57,649 bases of DNA from Bacillota bacterium. GTDB lineage: Bacteria; Bacillota; Sulfobacillia; Sulfobacillales; Sulfobacillaceae. A model generated the notes under the pieces. It worked only from the letters and a program-made list of their open reading frames with translations, was not told the DNA's origin and searched no databases. The stretch is taken from assembly GCA_021820965.1 (NCBI GenBank), contig JAKACZ010000031.1:1-57649 (forward strand), read 5' to 3'. The position numbers were made by a program, and so were the translations under genes. This document shows, piece after piece, positions 51,667-57,649 of the stretch; position 1 is the stretch's first letter, and each line of letters opens with the position of its first letter.

Positions 51667-52311
51667 TCAGCCGTGAACTCGAGCCGCCATGGTTCCCGCG
51701 TATAGGGGCGACAAATGGCGAATCGCGTTGTGTGCACGGGTGACAAATTGGGCGGTTTTTAAGACGGGATCGTCACGATCAAAGAGAATTCCCACGGACA
51801 AGCCTCGGCTTTTCAGCCGGGCTTTTTCCAGGATTTCGGGCACATCCGCTTGGGTCAAAGAGCTGACGTCTTGACCGCCAATGCCGTGGTCGTTTTCGTA
51901 ATAGTAGACAGTCTTCGGATCCTTCAACTCAAACGCGTCAATACCGGAATCCGATATGTAATGCAGGAGGGATGCCTTATCTTCATCGCTTTCGGGCTTT
52001 ACGGAAAACCGGACAAACACACCGTCGAGGCCAATGCCGACCTCAAAATGCGCGTATCGCTTGTATCCCCGCTCTGAACGGGAGAAGGCTACCCAGGTGT
52101 CGTCCGGTGGATTCACCCGGCGCCGCGCATGAGAAGCGGTGTGAGGATACATAACGTGTCCGCTAATTTCCTCAAGACGGGGAGCTAAGTCGTCGCCCAG
52201 CATGGCCAATTTGGGACGAACCATGGTTCTCAGCGTACTCATGCGCTCATGAAAATCGGGGATTAGGAATACCTCGAAATCAGGTTTGGAAAATCCAGCG
52301 AACTGATACAT
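51667..52311 (-). CDS. UPF0637 / DUF1054 (YktB-like) protein
   Basis: This 214-aa member of the UPF0637 family is almost restricted to Firmicutes. FAGFSKPDFEVFLIPDFHERMSTLRTMVRPKL, then HTASHARRRVNPPDDTWVAFSRSERGYKRYAHFEVGI, gives the conserved family block. GVFVRFSVKPESDEDKASLLHYI follows. The fold is a lone beta-sandwich of unknown role. It supports placement of the organism in the Firmicutes. It appears to be monocistronic. Confidence 0.88.
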   Translation of the reverse strand: MYQFAGFSKPDFEVFLIPDFHERMSTLRTMVRPKLAMLGDDLAPRLEEISGHVMYPHTASHARRRVNPPDDTWVAFSRSERGYKRYAHFEVGIGLDGVFVRFSVKPESDEDKASLLHYISDSGIDAFELKDPKTVYYYENDHGIGGQDVSSLTQADVPEILEKARLKSRGLSVGILFDRDDPVLKTAQFVTRAHNAIRHLSPLYAGTMAARVHG

Positions 52312-52445
52312 GAATTGGTCCTTTCTCGGTTTCTGGGAGAACTATTCTTCATGGTATCAAGACCCTGTCTAAATCACAACTCCGCTTTCGCCGCCGACAG
52401 GGATTTGACGGAGTATTCTCGAATAGGAAGGCAGGAGGGATAATC

Positions 52446-53168
52446 GTGTGGCAGAATGCCGCTTGGGACGAGTGGCGAAGCCGCTTGCAAAGCCAACTAG
52501 ATGCACGCGCTCAGGAATTGCTGCCAAACCTACCCTTGTCGCAGCACTTGCGCTGGCTTAGGATTTTGGCCCGCCAGAGCCACCCCGTGGCCGAAGGCAT
52601 TGCAAAATGGCTATCGGGTATGGACTCCCGCGAATGGATTGTAAGGCCCGGTGACGAATGGAACAGTATCGAAGATTACCGAGTGATTTTTATCGCATAT
52701 CCGGAGTACTTAGGCTGGGATCCACTGGCTATGTGTGCGATGGCGGCCCTCTGGGCACAAGACCACGGTGACCGCTGGGCGATGTTAGCGAAGCAATTAG
52801 GGCCGCTTGCCATATTAGGCGCGATGCAGGGGCAATACGCCAGCCCTGCGCTCTCCTTGTACGACGGGTCGTTTAGGAGAGCCTATGGTCCATGGCTCAA
52901 GGCATGGAAGTTTCGGGAGGAAACGCCCCATTCGGGCGATAATGCGTCGCTCCCTTGGGCCCCGGTTCCTGACTATGCAGCGTACAGCCAGCAGCTGGTG
53001 TACGGGGTGGTCCCCCACGAAGTGCGGGGCCAGAGTGTATCCAGCGAAGTGGCGGTGCTTTTAGCGTTAGGCGAGGTGCCGGATGGCGAGCGGTCGATGA
53101 TGGCGGGACTGGCATATAAGGCATTGGAGGGGCTTTGGATGAGTCAGGCATGGCAGGGGGCACAATAG
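52446..53168 (+). CDS. Hypothetical protein upstream of dcd
   Basis: This 240-aa, Trp- and Leu-rich soluble protein starts at GTG 52446 behind GGAGGGATAATC. Sequence features are a helical N-terminus (DEWRSRLQSQLDARAQELL), EWNSIEDYRVIFIAYPEYLGWDPLAMCAMAALWAQDH, and a C-terminal helix, MMAGLAYKALEGLWMSQAWQG. No motif or family was recognised. It ends one base before the dcd start region, so it is the first gene of a three-gene operon with dcd and the CcdC-like gene. Confidence 0.6.
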   Translation: MWQNAAWDEWRSRLQSQLDARAQELLPNLPLSQHLRWLRILARQSHPVAEGIAKWLSGMDSREWIVRPGDEWNSIEDYRVIFIAYPEYLGWDPLAMCAMAALWAQDHGDRWAMLAKQLGPLAILGAMQGQYASPALSLYDGSFRRAYGPWLKAWKFREETPHSGDNASLPWAPVPDYAAYSQQLVYGVVPHEVRGQSVSSEVAVLLALGEVPDGERSMMAGLAYKALEGLWMSQAWQGAQ

Positions 53169-53169
53169 C

Positions 53170-53778
53170 ATGGTTGCCAATGAAGATGCTTTATGGGAGA
53201 GAATGTCCCGGCCGTTGGAAGACCGTCTGATAGTGACGCCGCTTTTGAGTCCGGACCAACTGAACGGAGGCTCGGTCGACGTGCGGTTGGGGCAGGAATT
53301 TATCTTGATGAAACGGTCAGCCAAGGGTCCAATCGATCCGTTGTTGATGGAGCAGGATCCGCGGGATTATCAAGAGCGGGTTCGGGTGCCAATAGGGGAA
53401 AAAATGATTTTGCACCCCAATCAGCTGGTACTAGGGGCCACCTTTGAGTTTCTGCAGGTTCCTCGAGACTTGATGGCCTACGTGATCGGGCGCTCGTCGT
53501 GGGGACGGTTAGGATTAATTGTCGCTACCGCGATTATGGTGTCTCCCGGTTATCGTGGCAGCCTTACGTTGGAATTGGCTAATTTGGCCGATACCCCAGT
53601 GTATTTGTACCCGGGCACGCGAGTGGCGCAACTGGTTTTTCACACATTGACCGAAGCCGGCGCCGCATATCCTCAGCAGGGCGGGAAATACACCGGTCCG
53701 GTGGGACCGGAGTTCTCCAAGCTGTCGCTTGACCGTGATTGGGCGATCATCCGCTCGCTTGGGCAGGCACGGTCATGA
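53170..53778 (+). CDS. dcd: dCTP deaminase / dUTPase-family protein
   Basis: This 202-aa trimeric enzyme deaminates dCTP to dUTP, a dUMP source for dTMP. LLSPDQLNGGSVDVRLGQEF, HPNQLVLGATFEFLQVPRDLMAYVIGRSSWGRLGLIVATA and VSPGYRGSLTLELANLADTPVYLYPGTRVAQLVFHTL are the family's five motif regions, with the catalytic Glu in TLELAN. The C-terminal Gly-rich GKYTGPVGPEFS covers the nucleotide. Some members are bifunctional dCTP deaminase/dUTPase; that is not decided here. The stop overlaps the start of the next gene (TCATGA). Confidence 0.92.
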   Translation: MVANEDALWERMSRPLEDRLIVTPLLSPDQLNGGSVDVRLGQEFILMKRSAKGPIDPLLMEQDPRDYQERVRVPIGEKMILHPNQLVLGATFEFLQVPRDLMAYVIGRSSWGRLGLIVATAIMVSPGYRGSLTLELANLADTPVYLYPGTRVAQLVFHTLTEAGAAYPQQGGKYTGPVGPEFSKLSLDRDWAIIRSLGQARS

Positions 53779-54254
53779 ACAGTTTTATCCCGCTTGCCAT
53801 TGCGGTGGTAGTGATTATGGCGTTTCGCGTTCGGCGGATGATGAAAGAGCAAGTGTTTCGGTCGACCACCGTGTGGACCCGCGTTGTGCTGCTGAGTATT
53901 CTGGGTCTGGTGGTGCTAATGGTGGAAATGCGATCCGTGCTCACTTTGGCGGGAGTGGCTGTCGGATTTGTGCTGGGGTTAATCTTGGGTGGACTCAGTC
54001 TTCAGCACACGCGTTTCAATAAGAAGGCGGATCCACCTCGGTATCAAACAAATCCTTATATCGGCGCTGTCGTGGTGGTGTTGTTTGTGGTTCGCGTTTT
54101 GTACGACGCCACCAGGGCGCATGCCCGTGCGGTTGGTAGCGGCCCGGTTAATCCTTTGGCCCTGTCATGGATTGCTGCGCTCCTCTATTTTCTTTTTGTG
54201 GCCTACTGGGACGTCTATTACATAGGGCTTCTCCGTATCTTCCGAAAGAAGTAG
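53775..54254 (+). CDS. CcdC-like (DUF1453) membrane protein
   Basis: This 159-aa protein starts at ATG 53775, overlapping the dcd stop; an earlier frame start has no support. Four hydrophobic helices are visible: IPLAIAVVVIMAF, VLLSILGLVVLMV, LTLAGVAVGFVLGLILGG and YIGAVVVVLFVVRVLYD, with a last one, ALSWIAALLYFLFVAYWDVYYIGLL. Spacing resembles CcdC/DUF1453 proteins. No catalytic motif is visible. It is likely the last gene of the dcd operon. Confidence 0.65.
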   Translation: MNSFIPLAIAVVVIMAFRVRRMMKEQVFRSTTVWTRVVLLSILGLVVLMVEMRSVLTLAGVAVGFVLGLILGGLSLQHTRFNKKADPPRYQTNPYIGAVVVVLFVVRVLYDATRAHARAVGSGPVNPLALSWIAALLYFLFVAYWDVYYIGLLRIFRKK

Positions 54255-54309
54255 ATTCAGTCCCCACGGCTAAAGCTCCCTCGATGGCGGGGACCCCCAC
54301 CTCCCGCCA

Positions 54310-54324
54310 TCATCCGTCATCCCG
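54310..54324. repeat. 15-bp direct repeat, left copy
   Basis: TCATCCGTCATCCCG here matches TCATCCGTCATCTCG at 55180-55194 in 14 of 15 positions, in the same orientation. The pair brackets the broken ATPase and recombinase genes. In minus-strand reading both copies would encode the end RDDG-stop of an ATPase. Confidence 0.65.
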
Positions 54325-54670
54325 CCAATCGCGCAGTGCATGCTGCACGTGCGGTTCGTCCACGATGGGGGCGTGTTGGCTTTCGGCATCCCAGAGGGCT
54401 GCAGTGGCCAGATGATTAATCACGCGCGGCAAGCCGCGCGACTGCGTGGCCAACACGGTGAGGGCGGAGGGCGTGAAGAGGGCCCGGTCTACCCCCGCCT
54501 GGCGGCACTGATGGGTCACATAGGCCGCCGTGTCCGCTTCCGTCAGGCCGGTGAGATGAAACCGCAAACCGACGCGTTTGATGGATCGCCTCGAAAATCT
54601 TGAGCCGCAACGTCGCCCGCAAATCGGGTTGGCCCACGAGAATGCAGGTAAACGGGGTCATCGCGTCCAT
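54310..54670 (-). pseudogene. ExeA/TniB-like transposon AAA ATPase, C-terminal fragment, frameshifted
   Basis: The minus strand from 54670 reads MTPFTCILVGQPDLRATLRL then KIFEAIHQ. After one extra A at about 54577-54579 it continues as RVGLRFHLTGLTEADTAAYV and CRQAGVDRALFTPSALTVLA, then SRGLPRVINHLATAALWDA. This is the second half of the AAA ATPases that accompany transposases (ExeA/TniB type). The Walker A and B part is missing. The stop codon lies in the 15-bp direct repeat at 54310. Confidence 0.78.
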
Positions 54671-54805
54671 CCCGGTATTGAGGCTTTTATCCCGAATTCG
54701 GGATAAGTCATTATGTAAAGTAAATGAAAATGCTAAGTTAATGGCCAGGTCGCGCGTCGCGCGGCCCAGCAGGATGGGATTACTTCACATAACGCTTGAG
54801 GCGTT

Positions 54806-55183
54806 TCAGAGCCGAGTGAGCCAATCGAGTAAATCCTGGCCCTGGGTCCACGCGGGCAACTCCGATGAGATAAGATTGGGATAGGCCTTTTCCAGGGCCT
54901 GTCGTTTGAGTTCGGTGTCGGCGCGGGCATAAATTTCCGTGGTCGCTAGATCCACGTGCCCCAAGAGGTCACGAATGTAAATCAAGTTCACGCCTGCCTG
55001 CAGCAGATGCATGGCCTTGGAGTGCCGGAAATGGGGAGCTCCCCATTTCCGCCATACGGCAGCGATGCCAAGTCTTGGCCCTTCGCTAGCGGCCGTTGCG
55101 CCCAGCATCTTCTGGCGCCAGAGCCGCAACATGTGAGCGCTCGGTTGAACCGCCCGTACCCTGTAATAAATTCCCACAGTCAT
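54806..55183 (-). pseudogene. Tyrosine recombinase (phage-integrase family), C-terminal fragment
   Basis: The last about 75 codons are PHFRHSKAMHLLQAGVNLIY, then IRDLLGHVDLATTEIYARAD and further to LPAWTQGQDLLDWLTRL. These contain the second catalytic Arg, the LGH His and the nucleophilic Tyr (EIYARAD) of tyrosine recombinases. The N-terminal half, with the first catalytic Arg, is absent. The preceding codons, up to about 55183, do not match. One residue is missing in the usual PHxFRH box, exactly at a 26-bp perfect palindrome, so the junction is a rearrangement point. It is non-functional. Confidence 0.75.
55026..55051. repeat. 26-bp perfect palindrome at the recombinase breakpoint
   Basis: The palindrome centres on GGGGAGCTCCCC with flanking CGGAAAT / ATTTCCG arms. 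It sits precisely where homology to the recombinase begins. It may be a scar of inverted duplication or a cruciform-forming rearrangement end. Confidence 0.7.
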
Positions 55184-55194
55184 CCGTCATCTCG
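55180..55194. repeat. 15-bp direct repeat, right copy
   Basis: TCATCCGTCATCTCG, partner of 54310-54324. It lies about 57 bp before the PBP2 gene. The bracketed segment is 855 bp long. Confidence 0.65.
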
Positions 55195-55250
55195 TTGATG
55201 AGTGGCAGTGGCAGCCAGAACTGAAGCGCGCTTTAAGGGAGAGGATACGA

Positions 55251-57143
55251 ATGCCGCCGAAGCGACAAGGTCGTCGAGCCGCATTACTATTTTCGTTTAT
55301 TGGAGCTGCATTTGTGGTAGTCGCCTGGCGTTTCTGGGATTTACAGGTGGCACACGGCCAATATTATCGGTCTTTGGCTCAGGCCGATCAGTTGCGCCAA
55401 ATTCCCCTCCCCGCTCCACGCGGCAATATCGTCACGGCAGACGGCGTCACGGTGGCAACGTCCCGTCCTGCATGGAGTCTCTATTATCTCGGTCAAGGCG
55501 GTTCCATGCCTAAGGCGGAGGTTGCACGGCTCGCGGGATACCTTCACATGTCGCCCAAAGTCATCACTCAGGAGATTAACCATCAGTTAAAGATACAGCC
55601 GAGCTATGATCCGATTGAAATTGATGCCAGTCTCACTGCGAAGCAAATGACGACGGTTGAGGAAAATATTAATCGCCTGCCCAACTTGCGCGTTCAGCCG
55701 ACTGCCGTCCCTAGCTTTCCCTTCGGCAGCACCATGGGCAACATTCTCGGATTTCTCAACCAACAGACTGCGACGACCGAGACCGGAGTCTATGGATTAG
55801 AGCAGCAATATAACCGTTATCTGACCGGGAGTTCCGGAGGGGAATATGCGGAGGTCAACCGCACCGGCCAGTTAGTGAAGCTATTGGGACACTCGGTGCC
55901 GACGCCCGGAGACACTTTGCATTTGACGATTAATTGGACCTTGGAGAAAACCGCGTATCAGGCGCTAGGCTATGTCATGCATGCCATGCAGCATGCGAAC
56001 CCTGCGCTGACGTCTTATGCGCCCGGGGCGGACCAGGGCGGGGTCATTGCCTTGAATCCGAATAATGGCGATGTCCTCGCCGTCGCGAGCTTGCCCAGTT
56101 ATAACCCGAACAAGCTATTGCCCAACAGCCCCCAGCGCACGACCTATTATTCCCGTCTAATCAAAGAAGCGGTGAACCCCTTTAGCATAGTCCCTATCAA
56201 CTGGCCGTTTCCGCCCGGATCGACGTTTAAGCCGATCATGGCGGTGTCGGCGTTGGCCTCTCACGTCGTGACGGCCACCACCAGGATCTTCGACCCGGGC
56301 TACTTTCCGAAAATCCCCTCTTTTCACAGTTGGGAGTACCCAGGGTCCTTCGGTTGGTTAAATATTGAGCAAGCTATTGGTCTGTCGGACGACACCTTCT
56401 TTTATACGCTGGGCTACGACATGGGCATCCGTACCATGGACCACTGGATGCAGCAGTTTCTCCTCAACAAGCCAACGGGGATTGATTTGCCTTATGCCAG
56501 CACCAACTCGTTGCCAACACCCCAGGAACTGCAGCAAACCCAACATGTGCCCTGGACGCCGGGTCAGAATCTTAACACCGTTATTGGGCAAGGTCTCGAT
56601 AACTTCACCATGGTTACACTGGCTCGGGCGGACGCGGCCATCGCCAACGGTGGCACGCTGTATCAACCACATCTAGTCTCGGAGATTACCACAGCAAGCG
56701 GCAAGATGGTTAAAAAGTTCAAACCGGTGGTGCAGGGGAGGATCCACCTGCCTGCCTCGATCTGGCATACCGTGCATGTGGGCATGGAGATGTCGGCTCA
56801 GGATAGCAACATTGCCAACACGGGAACCAGTGGCACCGGATATGGTTCCTTAGCTGGGTTTCCAATTCCCCTGGCCTCCAAAACCGGCACCGCTCAGGTG
56901 AACGGCGGCACGAACAATGCGGTTTTTCTGACCTTTGGGCCGGCGCCTCACCCTCGCCTCATCATTCTTGTCTATGTGAAGGCAGGAAGTTGGGGGGCAG
57001 ACTCGGGGTTTGTCGCCCGCGCGATGTACGACCAATATTTTAAGGTGAAAGACTCGTCCGCCAAGGCGGTCTTTGACCGCACATTCGGCCGTAATTTCGC
57101 CTGGCCCTTCGGCTATAAGCCCCCCAAACGCACGACGCCGTAG
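55251..57143 (+). CDS. mrdA: Penicillin-binding protein 2 (class B transpeptidase)
   Basis: This 630-aa protein has one N-terminal anchor (ALLFSFIGAAFVVVAWRFWDL), then a PBP dimerisation domain (LPAPRGNIVTADGVTVATS), then the transpeptidase. The nucleophile is in PPGSTFKPIM (SxxK), the second motif is SDD in IGLSDDTFFYTLGYDMGI (SxN/D), and the third is ASKTGTAQ (KTG). The GVYGLEQQYNRYL segment is typical of the PBP2/elongation group. It would cross-link peptidoglycan during elongation or, in spore formers, spore outgrowth. ATG 55251 follows AAGGGAGAGG. No rodA is adjacent, because transposon debris precedes it. Confidence 0.9.
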   Translation: MPPKRQGRRAALLFSFIGAAFVVVAWRFWDLQVAHGQYYRSLAQADQLRQIPLPAPRGNIVTADGVTVATSRPAWSLYYLGQGGSMPKAEVARLAGYLHMSPKVITQEINHQLKIQPSYDPIEIDASLTAKQMTTVEENINRLPNLRVQPTAVPSFPFGSTMGNILGFLNQQTATTETGVYGLEQQYNRYLTGSSGGEYAEVNRTGQLVKLLGHSVPTPGDTLHLTINWTLEKTAYQALGYVMHAMQHANPALTSYAPGADQGGVIALNPNNGDVLAVASLPSYNPNKLLPNSPQRTTYYSRLIKEAVNPFSIVPINWPFPPGSTFKPIMAVSALASHVVTATTRIFDPGYFPKIPSFHSWEYPGSFGWLNIEQAIGLSDDTFFYTLGYDMGIRTMDHWMQQFLLNKPTGIDLPYASTNSLPTPQELQQTQHVPWTPGQNLNTVIGQGLDNFTMVTLARADAAIANGGTLYQPHLVSEITTASGKMVKKFKPVVQGRIHLPASIWHTVHVGMEMSAQDSNIANTGTSGTGYGSLAGFPIPLASKTGTAQVNGGTNNAVFLTFGPAPHPRLIILVYVKAGSWGADSGFVARAMYDQYFKVKDSSAKAVFDRTFGRNFAWPFGYKPPKRTTP

Positions 57144-57340
57144 GGCTTTGTCAAACTGTGGCTGACAGACGGTGAGAACAAGTTCGAGTTGGTCAAAAAT
57201 AGATCAAGTGCATAACTGCATAAACTTCCGTTAGCTTGACAAAATGCACTTCAAGGCGCTTCACGGCGCATACCGGGGGCAAAAGGCCCTGTAGAGTATC
57301 GGCGCAGGATGGAGAGACGCTGGATGGCCTAGCAAGAAAT

Positions 57341-57399
57341 GGCAGGGCCGTGCAGCCTGTAACCTAAGTATCAGCCCGTAGAGTTACGTGGCCCCTGCC
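57341..57399. repeat. Two-stem hairpin upstream of the IS607-type element gene
   Basis: The outer arms GGCAGGGCC and GGCCCCTGCC pair with one bulged G. Inner arms GTAAC (57359-57363) and GTTAC (57383-57387) pair within. It lies about 125 nt before the recombinase start in a region without genes, and could be the left end of the element or a structured RNA leader. The remaining 57144-57340 and 57400-57488 show no gene. Confidence 0.45.
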
Positions 57400-57488
57400 C
57401 ATTACAGCGCTTCCTCCCCTGCCTCATCGCCCTGAAATTGTATGAACCTTGAGGGGGAAAGAAACAGCATCCAATAACTTAACTTTTC

Positions 57489-57517
57489 TTGATTAAAACC
57501 ATTTCTTGTGCTATGCT
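57489..57517 (+). promoter_or_regulatory. Sigma-70-type promoter of the IS607-like gene
   Basis: TTGATT (57489-57494), a 17-base spacer and TATGCT (57512-57517) stand just before ATG 57524. Transcripts would start at or very near the initiation codon, so the mRNA may be nearly leaderless. The region is clearly more AT-rich than the host genes. Confidence 0.5.
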
Positions 57518-57523
57518 TTAGAT

Positions 57524-57649
57524 ATGTTACTAAGCCTAGAAGAAGCGGCAAAAGTATTAGGGGTATCAAAAAGCACCATGCGTCGCTGGGAAGAGGAAGG
57601 GCGACTCAAACCCGAACGAACGCCAGGCGGTCATCGGCGCTATCGTTCC
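57524..57649 (+). CDS. IS607-family serine recombinase TnpA, N-terminal MerR-like HTH (cut by window edge)
   Basis: The first 42 codons begin LLSLEEAAKVLGVSKSTMRR and continue with a WEEEGRL-type wing. This is the MerR-like helix-turn-helix that precedes the serine resolvase domain in IS607 TnpA. The C-terminal resolvase domain lies beyond the window. Codon use is AT-rich compared with the neighbouring genes, which points to recent acquisition. A MerR regulator is the alternative, but the G-G-H-R-R-Y wing and size fit IS607 and similar excisionase-like proteins better. Confidence 0.75.
   Translation, partial: MLLSLEEAAKVLGVSKSTMRRWEEEGRLKPERTPGGHRRYRS

Noticed and set aside
55251..57143. PBP2 SxN motif written as SDD, thought to be a resistance change
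   Set aside because: An Asp at the third position is common in class B PBP2 proteins, so it is not unusual.
1..57649. CRISPR array or phage module
   Set aside because: No regularly spaced repeats and no phage structural genes were seen; the repeats found are isolated hairpins and insertion-sequence ends.

Overview
The window is bacterial chromosome, most likely from a moderately thermophilic or acidophilic spore-forming Firmicute of the Sulfobacillus type. This placement is inference. It rests on the mix of Firmicute families (UPF0180/YkuS, UPF0637/YktB, CcdC-like, free-Met-sulfoxide reductase YtsP type, phosphosulfolactate synthase), strong AGGAGG ribosome binding sites, frequent GTG/TTG starts, a bacterial XPB helicase and a cydABDC cluster. 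Housekeeping blocks are separated by stretches of decayed mobile DNA. No tRNA, rRNA or CRISPR array was seen.

Layout. 1-4.1 kb is an accessory zone: the start of an IS21 IstB-like gene at the edge, IS200/IS605-like hairpins, an intact vapBC toxin-antitoxin pair with a palindromic operator, one membrane-anchored hypothetical protein and a frameshifted GNAT gene. 4.1-17.9 kb is metabolic: an M14 peptidase coupled to a class V aminotransferase, methylglyoxal synthase, a CaiB-type CoA transferase facing a hot-dog thioesterase, SurE, thiolase, flavin reductase, a HIT / nitronate monooxygenase operon, UPF0180 and phosphosulfolactate synthase. 18.4 kb carries a stand-alone EAL phosphodiesterase. 20.1-27.2 kb is the most suggestive conserved block: an AcuC-type deacetylase, XPB helicase and a helicase-associated partner form a tight operon, divergent from a GNAT/acyl-CoA-synthetase fusion (Pat-like lysine acetyltransferase). 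27.3-34.4 kb is redox and respiratory: ferredoxin, free-methionine-sulfoxide reductase, then cydA-cydB-cydD-cydC preceded by a possible translationally coupled 18-codon leader.

34.9-37.2 kb is a mobile zone: a TnpB nuclease gene split by an in-frame TAG, bracketed by two related ~150-nt segments that look like omega-RNA/right-end scaffolds, then an IS630 remnant. 37.4-40.3 kb is an SHMT-like PLP enzyme divergent from a MocR regulator. 40.8-46 kb has a hypothetical protein, an IS1634 remnant and a Ugp-type sugar or glycerophosphate ABC importer lacking its ATPase. 46.8-52.3 kb has a 46-aa membrane protein, a cytosolic SsuA/THI5-like binding protein, 2-oxoacid:ferredoxin oxidoreductase (korAB) and YktB. 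52.4-57.1 kb has a three-gene operon with dCTP deaminase and a CcdC-like protein, then a recombined transposon graveyard bracketed by direct repeats, then penicillin-binding protein 2. The window ends in the first 42 codons of an AT-rich IS607-type TnpA.

Functional links are inferred from spacing and families: ferredoxin is a plausible electron partner of KorAB; AcuC and the Pat-like protein probably form a reversible protein-acetylation pair; MocR probably controls the SHMT-like gene; and VapB probably binds the palindrome in front of its own gene.
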